Source: Syncephalis plumigaleata
Lineage: Eukaryota > Zoopagomycota > Zoopagomycetes > Zoopagales > Piptocephalidaceae
Reading direction: 5' to 3'
Assembly (NCBI GenBank): GCA_025201365.1
Contig: JAIXMF010000003.1
Location: forward strand, 1,674,001 to 1,738,000
DNA length: 64,000 bases
Under the pieces are notes generated by a model. It searched no databases and was not told where the DNA came from. It saw only the letters and a list, made by a program, of their open reading frames with translations. The stretch's first letter is position 1. Each line of letters begins with the position of its first letter. Both the position numbers and the translations under genes were made by a program. Shown here one piece after another: positions 21,901 through 35,950 of the stretch.

Positions 21901-22557
21901 GGGCACCGTAGCTTAGAGCGACAGAGCCTGAGGCACGCGATAATTCCTCCATAGCAATGACATGGTGCAAGTATCCCATACCCATACCGCCGTACTTCTC
22001 TAATAGTGTATGCATACATGTAAATTTAGGGATATAAGTAAGTCGGTTGGCGTTTTTGTTTCCACTTACCGGGTGCTGTAATACCGAGCAAGCCCATATC
22101 GCCCATTTTACGCCACATATCCTGTAGATGCATCGATTAGCATTGGTTATCCTTTATTTACATTAATATTTGTGGCATGGCCATTATTGATTAGAGATAT
22201 ACCATTGGAAATTGATTCTCTTTATCGATGGCAGCGGCACGCGGAGCTAGTTCACGCTGAGCAAAGTCATTGACAGCAACTTGAAACTAAACAATATTCG
22301 CGGTTAGTATGGCTATTCAATAATATAGGATAAGGTATACGCTTACTTGCGATTGTTCTTCCGTAAGACCGGCAACATGCGCATTATACGTGCTAGTTGC
22401 CATAGTGGCACGAGGCAATGGCTATTAGCAAGTATGGTACAGTTGAGCAGTGAGTATTGCGGTGTATGTGTATATTGTCAGTCACGCTTACCCGACTAGT
22501 GGCCACTACTCGTCGCAACAGAGTAGATTGACGGCAGAGTGTACGCGCTATAAACAT
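15973..22557 (-). CDS. IVD: Isovaleryl-CoA dehydrogenase, split by a retrotransposon-bearing intron
   Basis: This mitochondrial flavoprotein oxidises isovaleryl-CoA in leucine breakdown and passes electrons to ETF. The start at 22557 gives [20 protein letters not shown], a basic presequence. Signatures follow: [77 protein letters not shown], the [12 protein letters not shown] segment holding the isovaleryl-CoA dehydrogenase catalytic glutamate, [13 protein letters not shown] and [15 protein letters not shown]. About ten short introns are present. One intron (17239-21829) would be 52 nt but contains a copia element; exon ends KYLPK and LISGEH still join in frame, so the coding sequence itself is uninterrupted. 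Its donor is GTTGTT. Whether the 4.6-kb intron is still spliced is not known. Confidence 0.93.
17278..17282. repeat. Copia target-site duplication, left (GGTGC)
   Basis: GGTGC sits immediately before the LTR at 17283 and is repeated at 21817-21821, the five-base duplication expected of Ty1/copia integration. Confidence 0.9.
17283..17491 (-). repeat. LTR (3' LTR in element orientation)
   Basis: 209 bp with TG...CA ends, apparently identical to 21608-21816. Confidence 0.95.
21608..21816 (-). repeat. LTR (5' LTR in element orientation)
   Basis: 209 bp, the upstream LTR of the minus-strand element. The sequence just inside it, starting ATTAAGAGTCTC on the minus strand, occupies the primer-binding position; I could not assign it to a tRNA. 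Confidence 0.95.
21817..21821. repeat. Copia target-site duplication, right (GGTGC)
   Basis: Second copy of GGTGC, eight bases from the intron's 5' splice site. Confidence 0.9.
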
Positions 22558-23037
22558 GTTGTTAGTAGTTACGAGGGGGATAGAAGAAGGAAAAAGGCAG
22601 GTAAAGCGAGAGGCGAGCTTGAATTGAATCCTACGTTTATGGGGATTTTTCCCACCATCAAGAATGGGCCTGACAACGACGAGTTGGCTAGGATACGCGA
22701 ATATACCTAATTGATAACAGTAGAACTGAATTCCACTCTGACGTATATGATTACCATCATCACTATTGTTTTATTAACTGCTTAATAACAAGAATAGAAC
22801 ATTATATATAGTTTATTGATTATTGTTTGTTTTATAATGTATTTGACGATGCACTATAAGGTACTTCATTTGTCGTCATTACCGGTTACAAAAAACGACA
22901 GTTTATGCTGTCATTTACAGATTTCGTCAGAATAGGATAGAACCTTTCTCGTACCGCGACACTTTTCACAACCACCATTCTTTTCCCTTCTATATTCTAG
23001 GCTCTTGTTGCAATTCAATCGAATACTAAAGAAAACC
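22558..23037. other. Divergent promoter region between IVD and the ER protein gene
   Basis: A 480-bp spacer. The plus-strand side has a CT-rich stretch TCTTTTCCCTTCTATATTCT (22979-22998) about 40-60 bp before the ATG at 23038. No coding sequence is evident; the open frame at 22450-22710 is a chance frame over the IVD 5' end. Confidence 0.45.
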
Positions 23038-23806
23038 ATGTTGAAACGCGCGTTACTCGTCACTCTAGTGGCTGCAGCTACCTTGTTGGCTGTCGTGTCT
23101 GCTACTGGTGAGTATTAGTTTAAATTACAGTGGTGACACTACTAATTTATTGTTAGATGATACGACAACTACTAAAGAGGCCGCATTGACTCGCGATGAT
23201 GTTGCCAAATGGCCTATTAAGAAGCTAAAACAATTCTTGACTGAACGTGAAGTAACCTGTGAAGGTTGTGCCGAGAAGAGCGACTTTATTGATATGGTGG
23301 TGAAGCATGTGGATACACCCACCAAAGAAGAGTTGGCAAAGAAAGAAGAGAAAGTGAAGGCAGAAGACGAGAAGGCAGAAGAGGAAAAGGCAGAAGAAGC
23401 AGAAGAGGAAAAGAAAGAAGAAGCAGAAGAGGAAGCAGAAGCAGATAAGAAGCAAGATGACGAGGAAGCAGAGGATGTCGAAGACGAGAAAGTAAAGCCC
23501 AAGGAGAGTGGCGAAAAGTTCCAGCTAACAGATGAAATGTTTGAGCTCATTCGAGATGCCATGTCCAAGGAGGAAGGTATGGGTGACATTAAACGAGAGG
23601 ATATGGAAAAGATATTCGAAATGTTCCCTGCAGATATGGCTGAAGAGATGGTCAAGGGATTCGTTGAAGCTGGCAAGAATCCACCCGAGGCGAACACTGC
23701 TGAAACGAACGAGGAGAAGAAGGAAGAGGAAGAGGAAGAGGAGGAAGCCACACCTGCTGCTGAGGATGAAGAAGACGAAGACGAAGAAGTTAAAGATGAA
23801 CTTTAA
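23038..23806 (+). CDS. ER-lumenal MANF-like SAP-domain protein with KDEL
   Basis: Two exons, 23038-23107 and 23157-23806, join through a 49-nt intron to 239 residues. Exon 1 is a signal peptide (MLKRALLVTLVAAATLLAVV). Residues 33-70 form a helix-extended-helix segment WPIKKLKQFLTE..VTCEGCAEKSDFIDMV, closely resembling the C-terminal SAP domain of MANF/ARMET, including its CxGCAEKSD motif. A long acidic repeat tract rich in E, K and A follows, then a short folded segment (FELIRDAMSKEEGMGDIK, MFPADMAEEMVKGFVEAG), a second acidic tract, and the terminal KDEL. This implies ER retention and a chaperone or unfolded-protein role, as for MANF. The N-terminal saposin domain of MANF is absent. The acidic tract may bind calcium, by analogy with other ER proteins. 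Confidence 0.82.
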
Positions 23807-24235
23807 ACGCGGTGGTATAGTCTATACACCTTTGTTAATTGCTTACTCGTCATAATAAACAATCTTTAGTAATTAGTTGTCTATTAAATTAATCATGTTA
23901 TATATATATATATACTAACGAGCAACTAGTGCCAATATGCTTTTATTGCATATGCATTAGTTAGCAACATAAATAGAATGAATCAACTGAATAGTATAAC
24001 ATTATTGAACTATTAGATATGAATGTACAGTCTCGTAGGAGTATATCTGTAATGGTAATGATGGTATGGTAAAAGTCATCGTGACATTTTTCTATCTTTT
24101 TCCTTTTATAATTTGTAGATTTATTTATTTTACGAGCACTAGTAGATATCACTGCTATTTCTATAGCGGTATTTATTAACGTTCTACTGTGTACTTGCTA
24201 CAATCACTGTTACGCTACTTGTATTTGTTGTCTCT
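23807..24235. other. Spacer between ER protein and MMS22 genes
   Basis: 429 bp, AT-rich, with an (AT)n run at about 23899-23914. It should hold the 3' UTR of the KDEL gene and the promoter of the next gene. No ORF of coding character. Confidence 0.4.
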
Positions 24236-27200
24236 ATGCGTAATCACACGTCTACTGCTAATAATACGCGAAATAGTAGACGTGTTAATCGTCAACGCGT
24301 AAATCAATTTCGCGTGCAATTTCTACAAACAGACGCGTCACCACCGTGTATTACACCAAAACCAACAACTGAACCATTCCTAGTAGCTTCGACTAGCGAT
24401 ATAGATAGGCGTATTCACAACGATACTGGTAATTATTTATTTATGCATATATACATGTATATGATATTAACTTGGCTTATAGTATTTGAATCACCCACTA
24501 AAGCACAACGATATCACTATCCATCGCTATTCCTACCGCGACTTATCCTAGATGAAGACACGAATGAAGAGTATCGAGTATACAATGAACTATTAGCCAG
24601 TCATGCTAGGGAGGATATTCGCGATGATTCTATAGTACATCAATCAAATCAGCGTGTATCTGTACTTGTTACCACCACTAATGAGATATCGCGTAATAAC
24701 CAGGAACATGACAATAGAAACCATCCAGAGAATGATGAAGGGACATCGACAATTGTGACTACACCTAGAGATGATCTTGACACGACATCTAGTGAAAATC
24801 TCGTCTTGTTACTAGCGAGACAGGAACAGCATCAGTATCCGCTTAGACAACGTAAAGCCATTTCCCTATTTCCTTATACGCTTAATACATGGACACGATC
24901 CGATGATATATCAAGCAGAGATGTACTCGATAGAAGCATACTCTATGAACCTATGGAGGACATAGAAGTGCCGGAAGGTATGCAGCATGACCCCGAATTT
25001 GATCTTACAATGGAACAGCCAAACATCGATTATACCGCGCCATCACCATCGACATTATCAGCACGTAGCGAGGCTCGTCATAGGAAACGAGCAAAGAAAT
25101 CATCTACAACACCATTGTTGTCTAGCTCTAATAGTATAGAAAGCGATAATGACCATGAAGATACACCGCTACTTGAATTGATTGCTCGACGTTTAGCGGA
25201 ACGTGCCCAGAATAAGCAACAAACTGGACAGCCACCACCGATTAGCACTACACCAAATACGAATGACGTAGCTAGTTCCTCGGAAATGGACGAGATACCG
25301 CTAAACACAATGATCTCGAATGATGCAACTATTACTGTACTATCATCCAGCGAGGAAGATGCACCACAATCTACCGGATTGAGTCGTCGAACAAAGCGGC
25401 GTATTCTCGAGTCAAGCGATGAATCGGATGGTGTCATATCGGCATCAGAGAATGAAGATGGTCATGCAACGAGTATGCCACGCTACAAAGTACCGCGTAA
25501 AGTGACTGCAGGTGCTCTTCGTGGCAAATTACCAGCATCATTCATTAGAATCAATCGATTGGAGCAATGGCGATCAAATCCTACACTAGCACAGAACAAA
25601 CCACCTAGCAGTAGATCACATAATGACAGCTACAATACAGCGAGTTCAAATGACACAGCAACCTCTACAATTCGTATATCATCCACACCACCACCTATGG
25701 ATAGTTTGATCATATCACATAATGATGTATTTGCTCAAGAGGAACCAGATTCTATTGATTTCTACAATGATGATAACAATAATTATTCATTGGCATCATC
25801 GCTAATGCAAGTCGAAGAGTTGGCAAGTCAACAACAGCAACATTATGCTATCCCATCTGACTCATCATCAAGTGATATTGAAGATAACACTTTTCATCCT
25901 GGCTATTTCCCTTCAATTAAATCAAATACACCTACTCGTAGAAAGAAGCAACATCCATCAAATACACGATCGCGATCAACGGCATCTGCTCGTTCTAGTC
26001 GTAAACGAAATACAATAAGAAATCCATCATCACGCTCGAGTGCATATCGACCACGTAGCACATCTACTCGACAACTTCGTCGTTCATTGACCAATAATCC
26101 ATTCCTACGTAATTATCATCGGAATATCGTGGAGGATAAGCGGGAACGAACAAGTAAAACAGCCATGCCTCATTTTCTCCATATTGCTCATAGGCAGTTC
26201 TGTCGACCGATATCCATAAGCAAGGCATTACAATTTGATCGACCTCGACAAAAGTTAATTCATATACAAGAGCCAGCTGTAAAACGTAATGCCAAGCATA
26301 AGCGAGTGAATAAAGCGACAACACGGTAAGAGACCAGCTCATATATATATTTATGTATATATTCTAATGTCTTTTGTAGGAGAACATTCGTTGAACCTAT
26401 GGAATCCGATTACATTCACCATAGTTATAACGGTATACAGGATCATTTCGATGAACAACAATTAGATCTAGTTAATGTATTACCACGTCCTCCCGACTTG
26501 CTGACATTTACCGGGTTAGCCAATGGTTATAAGGAGGAGGGTAGTGAGATGAGTCTGGAGCAATCATGGCATTGTATGGGACATACTGTACAGTTTTCTA
26601 ATGTTGAAGAGGTGCTTATCATACTGCCAACATTACTTGCACGTATTACCCGACACATGAGCATTCTATTGGGTCTGTCTGATGAAGTCACGTATCATGA
26701 AGATAGAATAGATGAAGCAACTTGTCATCAATTATTCTGTAGAATATTCCTATTCATAGAGCGATTCTTTGTATTGTCAGACAATCTACCATCTGCCGAA
26801 CACTATAAGCTTCTTCTAACCAGTATAGAGCAACTATTTGTAATCACACTGGAATGGGAGAGCAATAATCGACTTGGATATCATAGGGATAACATATCAA
26901 TTATTGCGCTGTTTATTGAAATGCGAATAGCCATGATTCTATGGCTTGATCTTTTAGCTAGACCTGCCAGAGATGAAATGTCCCTGCATGTCGATTGTTC
27001 ATCCGTATGTAATGATACGCTCAATCTATTGCTACGTATGATACAGCATCAAATGACGTATCTCCTTAGTTTCGATGTGACATCTACGATTGAAGCATTG
27101 AGACAACTTTATTCGCGAAATACATTCAATACGAGTAATGATATTGGCTATTGGTTACTTTGCAGTTGGTGCACCATTGTACAAGTAGCTGGACCAAATG

Positions 27201-30200
27201 AGTTCTGGCAGGAATTCAATATGATGCTGATGCACAATGTGACACCTCAACAAAATGTACGTCATCAACCGACCGCCACTTGGTCACTCGATAATGTCGA
27301 CTTGGATGATCGACAACGCTTACAAGCATGGATTATAGTAGCCAGTCATCTACAACATTTATCTATACGAATTAGTAGGAATACAATGAATACACATGAG
27401 GAATACTCTGGTTGGCTATTACTACAACTGCTAATGAATACGGCAATCAATCAATCACATACGACAGCCATTAATGCTTTGCTTACTACAAGTTGGCAAT
27501 GTGTAACTTGGTTTAATTGGTCAGCTTCTGTCCCATTACTTCGACTAGTATACTCGTATTTCGATAGTATGCAGTTAATGTGCAGTGCCAATGCCATTGA
27601 ATTGTCCAATTTCCTTAATCTGCTTGGTGCAAGTATGAAATCGTTAGTTAATCAGTGAGTAGCATAATTTATTATTACGATTGATGACTAATCTAATGGA
27701 CACTAGTATTGAATTAATAGAAACGGAAACAGATCGTTCACGAGAGACACGAGTATTGTCTGCACTTGTGTCTCGTTTTTTACCTACGCGTATTATACGA
27801 TTTCCAATGAATAACAATGATATCACGAGTTATGGCGAATCTATTGAACAGCGACGAGATCAATTGCATCATCATTGCAATCTAGTAGTTACACTGGCAG
27901 ATGCTACCATTCCTCTAGTGGACAGACCTTATTCAGATTTGCTATTTCGTTTCTTACCACCGGATACGCGTGATCTAGTGGCTAGACGTATTTGTCTACG
28001 TGAATGTCTAAGTCTAGCTCGTGTCTATTGTCGACATGGTCGTCAACCTGTAGAGGTGATTGCTAAACTGACACAAGAATTAGAGCAAGCGTGTCAACAT
28101 TACGAGTCAACCTCATCGACACTCGATTGTTCCATGCTGAATATGCGATGGAAAACGGAACAAGAACAGAGGACACGATGGATCAACGAGATACTACGAA
28201 CGTTGTCACATCTCATCGATGAAGTGAATCGATCATCACCGGGAGATTTGCACGCCATTTCATGTATATTATTGAATCAAGGTAAATGAAATGATATAAC
28301 AGCTATGTAATGTAGTTAACATGGAATGTGTATTCATTTGTTAATATCTGATTACAGGATGGTATCATTTAGCAGTAGTGACATCGTATCGTTATCCCAT
28401 GCTAATACGTGAAGAGGCGCATAAACTTGTACGAAATATGTTGGATTGTTGGTTGAAAGCCATACCTATCACGTCAACTACATCTATGGATTTACGTAAG
28501 TGCTACATTACTATTACGCATTCATAGTAATTCACTAATACATTGCATTGTATAGAAAATAAAGAAACCGCTATACAAAAGGTAAAGTGAATAGTGTGCA
28601 TTATTATATATACATTAACTTATACTATGATAGATGATTGATCAGCATTTACTAGCACCGCTACATCAACTATTAACACGAGTGTCCATTCATAGTAAGC
28701 ACTTATTATTATTATTATGTCGTTTGTTTACTAACATGTATGTAGATCTACTACCTTTGGGTGAGGATAAAACGATCAAGGAAACCCTACTAGAACAGTT
28801 GACCGAGTTATTCGCCCAATGTACATGGACAATGGTTCGTCGTCATGCAAAGGTAAATGCTTATTATCAAGCAAGTCAATACTATACTCTTATTAACGAG
28901 TGTTCTAGTCATGGGAGAGTTTCCTATTCGATTATAGTAAATACTCGTTAATGTTGATCAGTTCAACCAAGTCGCGTAACTCCATTCTATTAATATACCT
29001 AAATCGTCTACTCGTACTTGATCATACCCTCTTGATTGTAAGTATAATAGTTGCATTATTGCCAACATATAGATAGACTAATCGTGAGTATACTAGCTAT
29101 TTGATGATGTACTACTAGATATATGGTTCAAGAGTATAGGTGCACCAGACACTTCATCGTCCCTTTATCGCTACACCAATACATTATCATCGATGGCGCG
29201 TGAACATCCACGACTATCAGCCTTTTACAATGTTACTACTCGATGGCCTATTACAAATGAAGCATTTGGATCATTACGTGAATCATTACTAATAGGTAAA
29301 TAGAGAAAGTGAACCATTCATTAATGAACTACGCTTACTTATTCATTACTACTAGCTGTCATAAAACAGATGGGACAACTACACTGGACGACTGTTCCCG
29401 ATGCATTACAGATTCGTAAGGATACACATTATATTAAATCGTTACTGATTAGTTTAAAGGATTATTATCAGGTAATATGATAGCTGATTCGAGTAAATCT
29501 GAATTGATAGCTTACTATTATTACTGTTTGTATAGTCGATTGAACCAACACGCAAACTCACGTATGCCACAACAATCCAACGTATCATTACGGCCATCAC
29601 TAAACATGGTGCGGTATTCTTAGCGGATAGTGTTAGTCATCGAATTCATTTGAATGAATTGGTATTCTTTACACAAGCAGAGTTCAAAGTATCATTAAGG
29701 TGAGTACTAGTACTACTAGCAGCAATTTATTCATACTATTATTGACACCATACTCTCCTTCTATATCCATTATAGTGATCGATGGAGTGTTATACAACGA
29801 ATTCGTCATTTACCACAGGATCAAGTGGCTACTTTAGTATCTATCCTGACCGATCGATATTTCCCCTATGTTAAAATGGATGCATGTGGTCAATTATGTA
29901 TTACGGATAAAGCGGTGCTAGTAGCATCTCTTAGGAATACTTTACTAGAGGATAATGATGAAGCTATAGAAAATCGACAGAATAGAATGATCTGGCAAGT
30001 ACTCAAAGAGAGAGAGAAATTGTTTGTATTCTAATCAACTATCCTCTTTATGTGTAATATAGGCAATCAAATATAGCAAATTTACGTGTACGCTTACTTG
30101 AACAATCGTACAAATTCACTTGGCGTGAACGTGCAACATTACTCATCATTTATACGGATATTATTCGTACATGGCCATCCGATTGGTTATCACTAGGCAT

Positions 30201-30966
30201 GCATCATAGGAGTAAGGCGTGTAAGCATTTCTACTTGGAAGCCACCTACACCGTACAACTAATCATTCGTAATCTAGCCTGTATTATGGTTAGTAGTCAT
30301 TATTAACGTATATCTATATATCTATATACTCATATATGTGTGATTAGAATGATATCTCACCTACTACTCTATGGCTATGGAGTAATCTATTAACATTTAT
30401 TACTACATGGATTGAAACACATCAAGCATTAACCATTCAATATGATCTATCAAGTGAGTAGCAATCATTGACATGTATACCATTCTTGCCAATTAACTAT
30501 TGAATAGATCCATGCAATCATGTACTCATTACTTTCTGGTGTAAATTAATACCGCTAACAGCTCCATTAGTAGAATCTAATGAATCATCTAATCTATTAA
30601 GAGCAGATATGTCATCACCATTAGATGAATTACAAGTAATAGAACAGAAGCTATGGCAACTATTACAATGTCGTCCATTTAATCCACCATCTCTAGTAGT
30701 AGATCAATCTAATTGGTCATCTATGATTAACAATAATGCCATTGATCTATCACAAGTAAGTAAACAATGAATGTATTCATATAACTGCACTCATATGATA
30801 ATGAATGTGTATCTAGTTGAGACAACATATTCATATGCAAGTACAAACACTCTATCAATTGGGTAAGCAATGGGATCGTTCACTTTCTGTACCAGCATCA
30901 CTCGATAAGAGTATCGCATTATCCGGTTTGGATTATCTCTATCCTACGAGAACTTTTTTATTATAA
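24236..30966 (+). CDS. MMS22: Mus7/MMS22-family DNA repair protein
   Basis: This very large protein helps replication forks restart with the Rtt101-Rtt107 ubiquitin ligase pathway. The N-terminal 700 residues are disordered and S/T/N-rich with three islands I associate with this family: YPLRQRKAISLFPYTL, ALRGKLPASFIRI and KTAMPHFLHIAHRQFCRPIS with RQKLIHI. The rest is helical. An in-frame 54-nt intron (24429-24482) removes a spurious hydrophobic stretch. Later exons include 26384-27654 and about 27715-28280, then many short exons, e.g. WFKSIGAPDTSSSLYRYTN near 29120. The end reads LDYLYPTRTFLL. I estimate 1,800-1,950 residues, the right size. The start at 24236 is the first in-frame ATG after stops. 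The gene converges with KAP121, 186 bp apart. Confidence 0.7.
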
Positions 30967-31152
30967 AGCATTTATTTCCAAAAAAACAATATCAATTTGA
31001 TATGATGACGAGTTAATGATGTTGTAATATCGGCTTAAAGAAGGCAATATAACTTGCAATCAAGTGACGATGAAGCAAGCATTATTAGAGGGTAAGCATC
31101 ATTAGGATGTGATATACTATTAATTAATTAATTCATATATATATATATCCTA

Positions 31153-34100
31153 TTAAAGGTAACCCAATCGAGTAAGGGTGGCTCGTTTATCAACATCCAA
31201 TGATCCTAGTAATTTACGACCCATTTCACCTGCTTCCTCTGATACCATCTTCTTTAGCATGTCATGCATTTGATGACATATCTCTGAGGGAAGAAAGTCT
31301 AACGATAACACATCAGTGAATATCTTGCCTAAATGCAAAAAGATATGTTCATGATTGACTGGCAATGCCGGATGTTGTCTAATGATGAATAGTTAGTAGA
31401 TTATCTTGATAGTATAGATAAGAGTATATCATTACTTACGCATTTAATAATGACAATAGGAACGTGTAAGTCAAAGGAGCTTCTTCGTAGTCCTCTAGCA
31501 TGGGAAGAGCACCAAACCAGATTGGCAGGATGGCATTAAGATCCAATTGGCTAGGAGCAAACTTGCATATCTTTGTTAATGCTGCCACTGCACTCTCGGT
31601 GGCATACACGTTCTCTTCATCACGAGCATTAGGCGCCTGCACTACTTTAAGTAGTTGAGGTACAGCCGCTATTATATTGATGACATGTTATTAGATAATT
31701 GTTCTATTGATTACATACATACACACAGATAGTAAAGTTCACTTACCTGTACATGCTTCGTGATAGGGTGGCCCACCAAATTGAGCACATACACCAATGC
31801 CATAGGCACCCGCTTGACGTATATTCTCATCTAGTATTATTAGTTAATACTGTTATATATATCTCTAATTGTCATCTATTAGTGTTACTACATACTATCA
31901 TCAGTAATGGCTTGTATCAATTGTGTAAGGAAATGAGATTGATAATGCCATGATGCTGCACCAGTAAATTCAATAATATCATCCACTAGACATAATGCCC
32001 ATTGACGTGATGATGGATTACTATTAATCTAGAATGTAGATTGACACATATTAGTCATTGTGTCATTTACTTAGTTGACAATTACTTACAAGGAATCCAT
32101 CAACAAATGGTAGTAATTGCTCGAAATAAGGGAAGAATGCATCTCTATGCGTTTTAAGGATCACATGTAGTGTTTTCGACATCTAGTTGAAATAGTAGAC
32201 ATGTTTGTTAATGACCACATTAATACTATAGATTATAATAGATCATACCTCAGCTAGCATGGCATCATCCTCTTCTTCCTCTAATGTAAAGGCATCGTCA
32301 TCTTCATTCTCGTATCCTTGCAGTTCTCGTTCCTCTGTATTCATTAGTTAAAGTGTGAATATCCTATCTGTAATCATACATATCTACTCGTCATTACCTT
32401 GTCGTGTCTTTAATCGTTGGCAGTATTCTTTCAATTGTGATTCAAGAGCATTGGTGAATAGTCCCAATTGTTCCACTGTCATACAGTTATCGCCTAATTC
32501 TTCAACACACTAATGACACACACTATTAGTATGTAATGGATATGGTAAATCATTCACTTACATCGCTATAAGAGGCGAACAATTGTTGAAGGAAGCTTGG
32601 ATCTGCCTCGCTAAAGGTAACCTCGTTCAATCGTTGACATATCATTGTCCATAATTGTTGTACTGTAGCCACATCGCCTATATAATTATATAGTTTATAT
32701 TTAGTAGGTTGTCATTTCTTGTTTGTAACTTGTATGCTTACGTGGTTCTGTTTGGGAAACACAACATAATAGCATGGGTATAACGGTGGCTGCTGCAAAT
32801 CGGACACCTTCATGGAAGTAGAACTTGAGTAATGGCAATACAATATCGAGTACTTGTTCAACGTAGGGTCGGAATACCGGGCCGAGTTCACGAGCGTAAC
32901 AGACGAACATCTCGACAGCGGCGCATTTCTCATCAAGAACCGTGGTCTTTATACCGAACTGCTGACCATCAATGCCCACAAACTCCCATCCATCCTCGGG
33001 GGAGAAGTTCTTTTCTGCGTCTTCTTCTCCTAGCATAAAAGACATTATGCAAATTAGCACATGATATATATATTATATGTATACCATAGCAGTATTAGCT
33101 ACTCACCATCAACAATAGTGAAATCAGGCTTGAGTTGTGCAGATCTCACTAGTGGTGGCAGTACCACTTGAAGATATGGGGCAAAATCAGGACCGAGTAC
33201 CTTACAGATACGTGCCCATGATTGTAGCAAATAGTAGGAGAGTGGATCATCAGAATCCATTATTGTTTCTATTTATATAGTGTATATAGTGTATATATTA
33301 GTTGCAATTCTACAGATGATCATACTCGTACCTTGCATCTGGATCATTAAATTGATTAATGCTTGAGCATGAGCGGCAAACACCTTCTTGCCTACAGCTA
33401 GGGCTATTATAATAGTTTAATGGATGATTAATAATGTATAACTATTATAACAATAATCACTTACCAATGAGTGTGGCACACTCTAGTGCTTTACCACGAA
33501 GTGTGCGATATTCACGAGTAGCAGCTTGTACCAATATATTCATTAATATTGGCATAATAGTTCCATAGAACTAGTAATTTATAACAACAATAGTAATGAT
33601 GATGATGATATTAATAAGCATACTAAAATGATATACAGCAATGCTCTTTGTATAAATACCTTCACAAATCGATCTTGCGCACTATCAGCAATCGTGGCAA
33701 TAGTAGTGATGGCTTGTTCCTGCATGTACATCTTGTTCGTGTTCAATATAGCCATCAACTTCTCTAATATAGCATCCATGTATGGTTCAAGTATCTCTTT
33801 GTCGGCAGCTTCACAAAAGTTAACCAAAGCAGCAGCAGCGTGTGTTTGTACCCTATCATTTGTAACGTGTTAATGAGTCAATTCTATCATGATCTGTATT
33901 GTATTAAGATTGTTACCTAGGTGATCTGCGTCATCCATCGCAGGTATTAGTTTCTGCAGTACTGCTTGATGGAAGTGTTGTTGTAAAACGCCCTATTTAA
34001 TAGCTATTAGATATCGTGTACAGTAATAAATATCGATATATTTACCGCAAAATCAGTAGACATTTGTCCAATAGCATTGCATGCTGCATATCGAACTCGT

Positions 34101-35950
34101 GGATGTGCATCTTGGAATGAAGGCAATACTAATCTGTAATCATTGTATCATTAGTAGATTATTACTTGTTAACAACATACATTAGTACAATCCACTTACT
34201 CTATTACTTTTCCCAATTCTTTCTCCATAATCTTCGCACAACCTTCAGCAATCGATGAGATGGCCATTAGTGCAGCATGACGTTGTGACCATGAACTGGA
34301 TCGTAGCATATCGGGATATATTGGAATGACACGGGAAGTATATGGGTCCACCTAATTGATATATATATATATGAATACTATATATATCCGCTTTCTGATC
34401 TACTTACCTAAGGCACGAGCCAATCGATCCATTGCTTGTTCGCAAATGATGTAGTTTTCATCGACATCATCTTGTCCAGGCTACACGGATATGTTCATGT
34501 AAGATTAGTCATGATTGTAGTTCATATTCATGCGAATACTTACATCATCCGTGGTATACCAGCCTTCATCGTCTTCCAACTCGGCCATCATCATTAGACA
34601 AAGTGGTACTATGGTGACGGCAAAGTTTGGCACTTTTTCATCATAGATGGCGATGCCTCGCATAGGGTCAACAGTAGTTCAAGGGAAGATTGACGCGTGC
34701 CTATCATACAAGCAATACAAATCATCAAGAGTCAAGTCAAGTCGAGTCATTTACATAGCAGTTTGTCATTGATGCATAAAGGATACGTTCTTCGTATTTG
34801 GTCTTGTCTGACATGATCTTAATGCAAGTACCAACCAATTCGATAAGAATAGGTCTAAAGAATTTAGGCAAACGCTCGGCAAGTTCTATGAAGATTGATA
34901 GAGCATCATTCACCAAAGTATCATCCTGTTGTTCCATAAGATTCACGAGAACACGTAGCATTTGCGGCATAACTGCAGCGAATCCATTGCGAACACGTAC
35001 ATCTGCCTCCATGAGGAATGCTACACATGCGCGCATAGAAGACAATTGCACCTAGATGAAATTATCATCAACAACATTGCACTCGTATAGCAATAGCAGT
35101 ATTTGTTAGCAACTTACTGCGGCATTTTCATCGCATAGTCGTCCCAAGAATGCATTAAGCACGTTTTCTGGTGGTTGTCCCTCAAGAATGGCGGGGATCG
35201 AGGCGAAAATACGAAAGGCGCAATCACGTCGATCAGCCACGGGAGCATTACACAATTCGAATAGTAGTGTTTCTAATGCTGGCCAAGGTTCTATCGAATG
35301 AGTTGTATTAGTTGATGAGCTGTTTCATTATACATATATTAACAAGATTACTTACGACCACGATTGACTACATTCTTGTACAACTCGGCAATGGTATCAC
35401 TTAGTTTGTGCAATACAGGACCGGTTGCTTCATCTTTTAGGCTTAGTAGCAATTCTTGCATACAACGAGCTCGCGTCTCATCCAATACGGTATCCCACAC
35501 TGTAACAGCCAAGGCTTCATTTGTACTAGCGAGCTTAGGGGGACTTTTAAAGGCTAGGCGACGAAAGAGCACGGCGGAAAACGAGCGTATCTACGTCACA
35601 CGTTAGACCGATGTAGTGGAAAAAAAGCAAAAAAAAACACCCGCATTTACAATGACGACGATATCACCGAACAAGCAGTTGTACATATAGCATACAGTTC
35701 TACCTGCATCGATATATATATATATATATATATCGACTATTAGCGAGTAATCTCGTATACTTACGTCTGCTCCTGAGTCGTGTCGAGACAAATGAGTGAG
35801 AGCGAGTAAAAGTGCATCCGGTTGTTCAGCCATCCAAAATTGATTAAGCTGCTGTTCCGCCTGTGATCGCTGCATATTGTCGGCCGATACCAGGTGACCC
35901 AGCAGCTGGCGGAGTTGTGCCACCGAATCTTGAGTAAGGTAGTTGGCCAT
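31153..35950 (-). CDS. KAP121: Importin-beta family karyopherin, Kap121/Importin-5 type
   Basis: A nuclear import receptor built of HEAT repeats. The start [20 protein letters not shown] with [14 protein letters not shown] matches the family N-terminus. Then come [119 protein letters not shown] and [16 protein letters not shown], all typical of Importin-5. About 20 introns of 45-80 nt give a product near 1,090 residues, as usual. The frame slips by one missing base at the T5 run 34634-34638 ([14 protein letters not shown]). The stop is at 31153, after TLTRLGYL. Confidence 0.92.
35712..35733. repeat. (AT)n microsatellite in the first KAP121 intron
   Basis: Eleven AT units in the intron after the first coding exon. 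Confidence 0.9.

Noticed and set aside
23334-23480. CRISPR-like or designed repeat
   Set aside because: The repetitive GAAGAGGAA/GCAGAAGA sequence is just codons for an E/K/A-rich acidic tract in a spliced eukaryotic gene.
23125-23751. 208-codon minus ORF rich in serine and phenylalanine
   Set aside because: It is the antisense shadow of the acidic E/K tract in the KDEL protein.
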